A model generated the notes under the pieces. It saw only the letters and a list, made by a program, of their open reading frames with translations, was not told the DNA's origin and did not search any database. Both the position numbers and the translations under genes were made by a program. A stretch of DNA of 48,087 nt from positions 1 to 48,087 of the forward strand of contig JAJDZN010000158.1 in NCBI GenBank assembly GCA_022824585.1, given 5' to 3'. This document shows positions 42,533-48,087 of the stretch, piece by piece; the stretch's first letter is position 1, and every line of letters begins with the position of its first letter. Source of the DNA: Bryobacterales bacterium (GTDB taxonomy: Bacteria; Acidobacteriota; Terriglobia; Bryobacterales; UBA6623).

Positions 42533-44947
42533 ATGCTTCCGCGCTTGGTGACAGCGATCATTTCGGCGGCCTTGGCGTTGGGCGCGACCGACGGTGCCGA
42601 GGACCTGCGCAAGATCCGCTCCCTCGAATTGGACCCGGAGCGCTGCTACCGCGTGCGGGACGTCTACTTGGAGCGCGAGGACGTCAAGCTCTACTTCACG
42701 GACGGACATCTGATCTTCGCCAAGCCCGTGCTGGGCAGGACGATCGCGGCGCTGTTCCTGGCTACCTCGCAGACCGATGTCGGCGAGGTTCTGGTGATCC
42801 CGCCACTGCCGTCCGAGCGTCAGTCGATGGCGCGGTTTCTGGACGAGACGATTCTCAACGAGAAGTTCCGCAACGCCATGATGTTCTTCACCGACGACAC
42901 GCCGGCGGCGCTCGACGCGGCGATCAAGAATTCGGCCGCCTACAGCCTCGATGCCGAGGCGGGCGCGCGCATAGCGCCCAGATGGTCCTTCGTCCTGCGG
43001 AATCTGCTCGAAGGATCGGCATTGCGGGTGCTCACCGATCTGTACTCGGAGCAGGCGGCCCCGGCGGGTTTCTTCGTCGCTGCGGTACGCGGCAACACGC
43101 TCGGGCGATTCGACGTAGTGGTGGACCACACCCTGCCGCAACAGGTCGTGGCCGGCCAGCTGGTGCGCTCCCAGGGCCGCGACTACTACGAAGTCTGGAG
43201 CCGCTTCGAAGGCCGCGCCGTGCGTTCCGGCCTGAGGCAGCCCCAGCCCCAGCCTGCCAGACTGGACGACTACCGCATTGCAGCGCGACTCGGCGCCGAC
43301 CTGCACATGCAGGTGAAGGCCGAGGCAACGCTGGCCCTCGACGAGCCGGCAGCCCGCGCCCTGAGCTTCGAGATTTCGGACAAGCTCGCGTTGAGCGCGG
43401 TCAGGATCGCCCGCGAGCCGGTCGAGTTCCTGCAGCAGTCCCAGACCGTGCCCAGGCATCGCCGCAGCGTGGACAACGCCCTCGCCGTCGTGCTGTTGCC
43501 GGACTCGCTTGCGAACGCCGGCCGCTATCCCATCGAATTCGAGTACGGGGGCAAGGTGGTGTCCGATGCAGGATCAGGCGTCTACTACGTTGGGGACCGC
43601 GGCAACTGGTACCCGCGCGTCGGGTGGGACTACAGCAATTTCGAGCTGACGTTCCGCTACCCGGCCAACCTCGACCTCGTGGCGACCGGCGAGCGCGTCG
43701 AGCACGTCACCGACGGTGGCATGAAGACTTCGCGCTTTGTCAGCGGAAAGCCAATCCGCCTGGCTGGATTCAATCTTGGCAACTACGTGTCGGCCAGTCG
43801 AGCAGTCGACGGGTATCGCGTCGAGGTGCGCGCGACGAAGAGCGTCGAACGGCGCTTGCAGCCGCCACGCACGCCGGTCATCATGCCGGCGCCGGTACTG
43901 CCCGGTCGTCGCCGCCGACAGGCCGCGCCGCCAGTCGTGGTGCTGCCCCAGCTGCCTAAAGCCGATCCCTCCGAAGACATCGAGCGGATCGCTGACGAGA
44001 GTGCCGACGCGTTCCGCTACTTCCTTGGGCTCTTCGGCGAGCCGGCCATGCCAGTGACGGTGGTGTCGCCCGTGCCGGGGGGCTTCGGCCAAGGCTTCCC
44101 CGGCTTGGTCTACGCCTCCACCCTGAGCTACTTCGAGAGGGGCGACCGCCCGCTGCGGGACCTCTCCGGGAATGCGCAGCGGTTCTTTGCAGATCTCATG
44201 CGGCCGCACGAGATCGCCCATCAGTGGTGGGGCAACGTGGTGACATCGCAGATGGATCGCGACGCTTGGATCATGGAAGGTCTGGCCACCTATTCCTCCT
44301 TGCTGTGGATCGAGCAGCGCAAGGGGATCGCCGAGCGCAACCAGGCGCTCGCCGCCTTCCGGCAGAATCTCCTGCGCAGGGTGGACGGCAAGACCGTAGA
44401 AAGCGCCGGCCCGATCATACTTGGGCGGCGCCTCCGGACGTCGAAGCTGCCCGAAGCCTACCGTGTCATCGTGTACGAGAAGGGTGCTTGGATCCTGCAC
44501 ATGCTGCGCGGCATCATCGGGGACGAGAGCTTCTTCGCGATGCTGCGCCAGCTCTGCGAGCAGCGCGCGGGCGAGCCGGTGACCACCGAGCAGTTTCAAG
44601 CGCTGGCCGCGAGATTCGTGCCCGACGGCTACGGCGACCCGGGCCTGCGCGACTTCTTCGATCAATGGGTCCACGGAACGGGCATCCCGCGCTTGGCGGT
44701 CGAATGGGACCAGACCGCCAGCGGCGGCCGTCATCGATTCGAGATGAGCATCACCCAGACCGGGGTTCCCGAGTACTTCCCGCTGCGGGTGCCGGTGGAG
44801 GTGCATACCTTGCCGGGCCGTTCGCTGGTCAAGACAGTCAGCGTGGGGGACGGCGGGGATCCGTCAAGCGTCTCCATTGTGCTGCGGAATCCAGCCTCTC
44901 GGGTCGCGATCGACCCGCAGGCATCGCTGCTGGCAGAGACGCCTTGA
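42533..44947 (+). CDS. secreted M1 aminopeptidase-family protein
   Basis: An 804-residue protein with a short signal peptide (LVTAIISAALALGATDGAE) from the ATG at 42533. The first 280 residues are a novel-looking N-terminal region; the M1-like beta domain follows (LDLVATGERVEHVTDGGMKT). The catalytic site is complete: H559-E-x-x-H563 with E582 eighteen residues later (IMEGLATYSS), so zinc binding is intact. VYEKGAWILHMLRG is also conserved. The usual GAMEN exopeptidase motif is not obvious: the corresponding place reads GFGQGFPGLVYAS, so it may not act as a classical aminopeptidase. A Pro-rich, Arg-rich loop interrupts the domain at about 445-475. Confidence 0.9.
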   Translation: MLPRLVTAIISAALALGATDGAEDLRKIRSLELDPERCYRVRDVYLEREDVKLYFTDGHLIFAKPVLGRTIAALFLATSQTDVGEVLVIPPLPSERQSMARFLDETILNEKFRNAMMFFTDDTPAALDAAIKNSAAYSLDAEAGARIAPRWSFVLRNLLEGSALRVLTDLYSEQAAPAGFFVAAVRGNTLGRFDVVVDHTLPQQVVAGQLVRSQGRDYYEVWSRFEGRAVRSGLRQPQPQPARLDDYRIAARLGADLHMQVKAEATLALDEPAARALSFEISDKLALSAVRIAREPVEFLQQSQTVPRHRRSVDNALAVVLLPDSLANAGRYPIEFEYGGKVVSDAGSGVYYVGDRGNWYPRVGWDYSNFELTFRYPANLDLVATGERVEHVTDGGMKTSRFVSGKPIRLAGFNLGNYVSASRAVDGYRVEVRATKSVERRLQPPRTPVIMPAPVLPGRRRRQAAPPVVVLPQLPKADPSEDIERIADESADAFRYFLGLFGEPAMPVTVVSPVPGGFGQGFPGLVYASTLSYFERGDRPLRDLSGNAQRFFADLMRPHEIAHQWWGNVVTSQMDRDAWIMEGLATYSSLLWIEQRKGIAERNQALAAFRQNLLRRVDGKTVESAGPIILGRRLRTSKLPEAYRVIVYEKGAWILHMLRGIIGDESFFAMLRQLCEQRAGEPVTTEQFQALAARFVPDGYGDPGLRDFFDQWVHGTGIPRLAVEWDQTASGGRHRFEMSITQTGVPEYFPLRVPVEVHTLPGRSLVKTVSVGDGGDPSSVSIVLRNPASRVAIDPQASLLAETP

Positions 44948-45222
44948 CGGCGTCCGAAGTCGCGATCCGGCGAAAAAGCGCGCCAGCTCTGTCGCGTCCA
45001 AGAGCGGCAGGGAGGGTAGCGGGACAGGCGGCACACGCCCAGCGCCTGACGCCAGCGGGCGGCGCTGGACCCGCCCCAGTTCGTTGTCAGCGCACACGCA
45101 ATTGTGATGGGATGTAAACTAACGGCGATCCTGACGTGAGCAGCGTGGCGCGGCGGCATGTAGGTTTGGCATCGTCAGCGGACTTTCCTGCGAGGCTCTG
45201 GAGAGGGAACGCCTGATTCAGC

Positions 45223-47211
45223 GTGATTACCATGGACGGTCGTTTGCGGAGTTTGCGGAATAGTCCGATTTTGCGAGCCTATCGGAGCAAGCTGGGCGCG
45301 AGCCAGGACCTGCGCTCTGTCCTGCTGATCGCCGCCTGCTGTCTGACACTCGCCATCTTGGCAACGGTGCAACTCCGGTGGATCAAGCAGGCCAATGATA
45401 CTCGGCGTGAGCAAGTGATGGCATCGGTGCGCTTCTCGATCAGAGTGTTCCACCGCAGCTTGCACAAGGAGGTGTCGCACCTCTTGACGGTCTTTCGGGC
45501 CGAACCTAGCGGGGAGCCTTCCGAGCGGGCCCGGCGCCTCGCCGAATCTCTTTTTGTGTGGCACGAGTCTTCCGGCTACGGGCCCGCGATCAAGCGCATT
45601 CTGTTCCACGATGCGTCCTATCAGGCCACGCCTCGCCTAGCAGAGCTCAAGCTTGCGGAACAGCGATGGGAATCAATCCGGACGGACCACTGGCACCAAG
45701 GCCTCGATGCGCGGCTGCAGGCGACAAGTTCACGGCATCGCCGCGTAATCAGCACGCCATGGCTGTCGACGTGGCTGTACTACCCGGACTACTCGGCCTT
45801 GGTGCGACCGATTGGCACGCTTGCTAGAGATCCCGTGAGCGGCGAGCGCGAATTGCTGTTCGCGGGCTACTTGGTGCTGCAACTGGACATCGGGCACATC
45901 CGGCAGCGCATACTCCCGGAATTGGCAAGACGGCACTTCCGCGCCGTTGCGGGCAAGGTGTTGTTCGACGTCGCGCTTGCGGTGGACGACGAAGTCACGG
46001 ACGTCTATAGGTCTGATCGTGCCGATTCGTCGGATCCTGACCTTGGGGCCGAGTCGTCTGCTTCTGACGCGAACGCTTTCAGTGCCATCGGCGATCAGCT
46101 CTTGGCGGGCTGGACTGAGACGGCCGATGTCCGCCGCCAAGTGTTGCTAACGACGGGCTCGGTGCCTAGCCCGGTCGCGAGGGTCGGCGGAATTCAGCGG
46201 ATCGCGCTGCGGTCGAATGCCCCCGATCCTAATTCCATTGAGATCGCTCGTTCCCCTCGCTCGCGCCGGCGTGCCGAAGAGAACGCTGGCGCGGCCGGCG
46301 CGCTGCCGTTCACTCCGGACCGACCGCGCTTGTTCTTGGCCGGGGACCGCCAACATCGTTTGGATGTCATCGTCAGGCACGTCGATGGTTCGTTGGAGGA
46401 GGTCTTGGCGCTCCAATATTGGAGGAGCTTGGCGATGGGATCGGGTCTGTTGCTGCTGTTGGCCGGGGCCATGGCACTGGCCGTGGTTTCGTTGCGGCGC
46501 GCCTCCAGGCTGGCCAGCATGCGCCTGGAGTTCGCGACGGCGGTTTCTCACGAGCTGCGGACGCCGGTCACGGCCATCCGCGCGATGGGCGACAACATCG
46601 CGGAGGGCGTATTGGGCACAAGCGAGCAGGCGCTGGCCTACGGCAGGTTGATTCGTGACGAAGGGCGGCGCCTTAGCGAAATGATCGAGCAGACCTTGAA
46701 GCTCGTATCCCTCCACTCCGGCTCGGATCGCTACGACGTGGTCCCGGTTGACACCGCGGCGGTGGTGGACGACGCTGTGGAGCACGCGCGACCGATCATT
46801 GATCAAGCAGGTTTCGTGCTGGAGCGCTCCGATGCAGGTGACATACCGCCTGTCTTGGCCGACGAGACGGCCCTAAAGCAGAGTCTTGCGAACTTGCTTA
46901 GCAATGCTGTCAAATACGGCTTGCCAGGACGCTGGGTCAAGTTGGAAGTGGCCGCGGCCGCCGGGGAAGAGAAACCCGAGGTGGAAATCAGCGTGCACGA
47001 CCGCGGTCCGGGCGTCCCGCCTAAGGAAGCGCGCAGCATCTTCGAGCCTTATTACCGGTCCGTCAGTGCGAATGACTCCAGAGTGTCCGGCTCCGGGCTG
47101 GGACTGAACTTGGCGAAGCGCATGGTGCAAGGCATGGGCGGTCGGCTGACCCTGCGTAGCGTGCCCGGGCAGGGCAGCGTGTTCACCATCCATCTCCCGG
47201 TCGCCGGCTGA
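45223..47211 (+). CDS. membrane-bound sensor histidine kinase
   Basis: A 662-residue kinase. TM1 (about 32-52, SVLLIAACCLTLAILATVQL) and TM2 (about 408-428, GLLLLLAGAMALAVVSL) enclose a large periplasmic region of about 350 residues without a recognisable sensor domain. No HAMP is evident; the dimerisation helix follows directly. The H box is AVSHELRTPVTAI with phospho-acceptor His443, N box SLANLLSNAVKYG, G1 HDRGPGVPP, F box IFEPYYRS, G2 GSGLGLNLAKRM. It should phosphorylate a response regulator, but none is in the window, so it is an orphan here. Starts GTG 45223 or ATG 45232; no clear ribosome-binding site. Confidence 0.93.
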   Translation: MITMDGRLRSLRNSPILRAYRSKLGASQDLRSVLLIAACCLTLAILATVQLRWIKQANDTRREQVMASVRFSIRVFHRSLHKEVSHLLTVFRAEPSGEPSERARRLAESLFVWHESSGYGPAIKRILFHDASYQATPRLAELKLAEQRWESIRTDHWHQGLDARLQATSSRHRRVISTPWLSTWLYYPDYSALVRPIGTLARDPVSGERELLFAGYLVLQLDIGHIRQRILPELARRHFRAVAGKVLFDVALAVDDEVTDVYRSDRADSSDPDLGAESSASDANAFSAIGDQLLAGWTETADVRRQVLLTTGSVPSPVARVGGIQRIALRSNAPDPNSIEIARSPRSRRRAEENAGAAGALPFTPDRPRLFLAGDRQHRLDVIVRHVDGSLEEVLALQYWRSLAMGSGLLLLLAGAMALAVVSLRRASRLASMRLEFATAVSHELRTPVTAIRAMGDNIAEGVLGTSEQALAYGRLIRDEGRRLSEMIEQTLKLVSLHSGSDRYDVVPVDTAAVVDDAVEHARPIIDQAGFVLERSDAGDIPPVLADETALKQSLANLLSNAVKYGLPGRWVKLEVAAAAGEEKPEVEISVHDRGPGVPPKEARSIFEPYYRSVSANDSRVSGSGLGLNLAKRMVQGMGGRLTLRSVPGQGSVFTIHLPVAG

Positions 47212-47315
47212 TCGCGAGCTGCTCTCGCCCGGCAGGCTCGGCGAAATCGGCGCCGGCCTGATAGCCGCGGCCAGCATACGCGCTGGCCCGGCGCCCATGC
47301 GACCTTGGAGCGTGA

Positions 47316-48087
47316 CTACGGCAGGATCGAGTCGTAGCGCAGTTCGCCGCCCTTGATTCGTCGCAGTCCCGTGAATCCCGCCTCCGGTCGGGGCAGCGCC
47401 TTGCCGTCATGCTCATCGAAGAGCGCCTTGAGCCTCTTTACGACATCCGGATGCGAATCGGCAACGTCGCGCTGCTCGGCAGGGTCAGCCTCGAGGTCGA
47501 AGAGCATCATGTCCTTCTGAGGATCTCCCGTCAGCACACCCGGGTGCCGCGTGGGGTGGGGTTGCTCGAATGGCGCGATGATCGTGGTGCCGTCTGGGCT
47601 GCGGAAGTCGAAAGACGCATCAATGTAGCCTTGAATGTTCTCGGGACCCCTAGACGCCCCGGGGGCGCGAACATGGAGCTTCCACTTGCCCGAGCGCACA
47701 ATGTGAATCCGGCCGCCGGACATCGCGAAGATGGCCTCGTGCGGACTGCGAGCGCCAGGCGATGTCATCAGCGGGAGGATGTCGCGGCCGTCCAACGTGT
47801 GGCCGGCGGGAAGCGACGCGCCGGCGAGTCCCGCGAAGGTCGGAAAGATGTCAATCGAGGCGGCAACCTTGTTGGAGACTAGGCCTGCCGGTACGCGGCC
47901 CGGCCACCAAGCGATGAACGGAACACGGATTCCCCCGTCCCAGGTTCTCCCCTTCATGCCGCGCAAACCGCCGGTGGATCCGCCCCACGAGGGGCCGTTG
48001 TCGGAGGTGAAGACTACCAGTGTCTTCCGGTCAAGATCGAGATCCCGCAGTCTTGCGAGAATCTCGCCGACAGACCAATCCAGTTCG
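47316..48087 (-). CDS. sulfatase, C-terminal part (runs off the window)
   Basis: The frame is open to the window edge: upstream of 47966 it reads ELDWSVGEILARLRDLDLD, then VVFTSDNGPSWGG, the late metal-binding motif of type I sulfatases, and WDGGIRVPFIAWWPG. The visible 256 residues are the C-terminal subdomain, including LFDLEADPAEQRDVADSHPD, the conserved end region of arylsulfatase-type enzymes. The formylglycine site lies outside. It differs from the sulfatase at 16802-18184 (which lacks the WDGGIRVPFIAWWPG form) and is more like arylsulfatase A/N-acetylgalactosamine-6-sulfatase relatives. Substrate unknown. Confidence 0.92.
   Translation of the reverse strand, partial: ELDWSVGEILARLRDLDLDRKTLVVFTSDNGPSWGGSTGGLRGMKGRTWDGGIRVPFIAWWPGRVPAGLVSNKVAASIDIFPTFAGLAGASLPAGHTLDGRDILPLMTSPGARSPHEAIFAMSGGRIHIVRSGKWKLHVRAPGASRGPENIQGYIDASFDFRSPDGTTIIAPFEQPHPTRHPGVLTGDPQKDMMLFDLEADPAEQRDVADSHPDVVKRLKALFDEHDGKALPRPEAGFTGLRRIKGGELRYDSILP

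Overview
The window is GC-rich, densely packed bacterial chromosome. The best guide to the host is the secreted protease at 2361-5624: its C-terminal region resembles the TIGR03437-type domain that is abundant in Solibacter/Bryobacter-like Acidobacteriota. Sulfatases, a YHYH-domain protein and many secreted hydrolases fit that assignment. The phylum call is an inference from gene content, not from a marker gene. I saw no rRNA, tRNA, CRISPR array or insertion sequence.

Layout. 1-0.5 kb: an apparently damaged sigma-factor-like gene. 0.8-7.7 kb: a sugar MFS transporter divergent from a large subtilisin-like protease, then a minus-strand group (PfkB sugar kinase, unknown membrane protein, small ribbon-helix-helix-like protein). 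7.8-10.6 kb: a tight biotin operon bioB-bioF-bioD. 10.8-15.0 kb: a stand-alone Pgi related to the Pgi half of Tal-Pgi fusions, then acyl-CoA dehydrogenase + MaoC hydratase divergent from a CitE-like lyase, which resembles the itaconate/citramalyl-CoA (rip-type) gene neighbourhood. 15.2-19.2 kb: a translationally coupled metallophosphoesterase-sulfatase-YHYH operon.

19.3-30.9 kb is a defence island: an expanded type I restriction-modification locus. Order: HEPN toxin, MNT antitoxin, hsdM, AlbA_2/ATP-binding accessory protein, second HEPN toxin, hsdS with a complete MNT domain fused in frame at its N-terminus, a DUF4365-like nuclease-fold protein, an unrecognised 385-residue protein, hsdR. Most junctions overlap by 4 to 10 bases. 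The two HEPN proteins keep the RX4HXY motif. The MNT-HsdS fusion suggests that the specificity subunit itself carries the nucleotidyltransferase that silences the toxin, so loss or blocking of the restriction complex could release an RNase. The 5' end of hsdM and its upstream region also occur as a decayed copy in front of the first HEPN gene.

31.3-36.7 kb, convergent with hsdR, is a five-gene chaperone module: large helical-repeat protein, J-like protein with HPP in place of HPD, GrpE, short DnaK/HscC-like Hsp70, zinc-ribbon/TPR-like small protein. Four of the five overlap or nearly touch. It does not look like a housekeeping dnaK operon. 36.7-38.5 kb is decayed sequence with broken reading frames.

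38.5-48.1 kb returns to ordinary genes: chromate-type transporter, class III aminotransferase, M48 metalloprotease divergent from an M1 aminopeptidase-family protein, a membrane histidine kinase, and the C-terminal part of a second sulfatase that runs off the window end.
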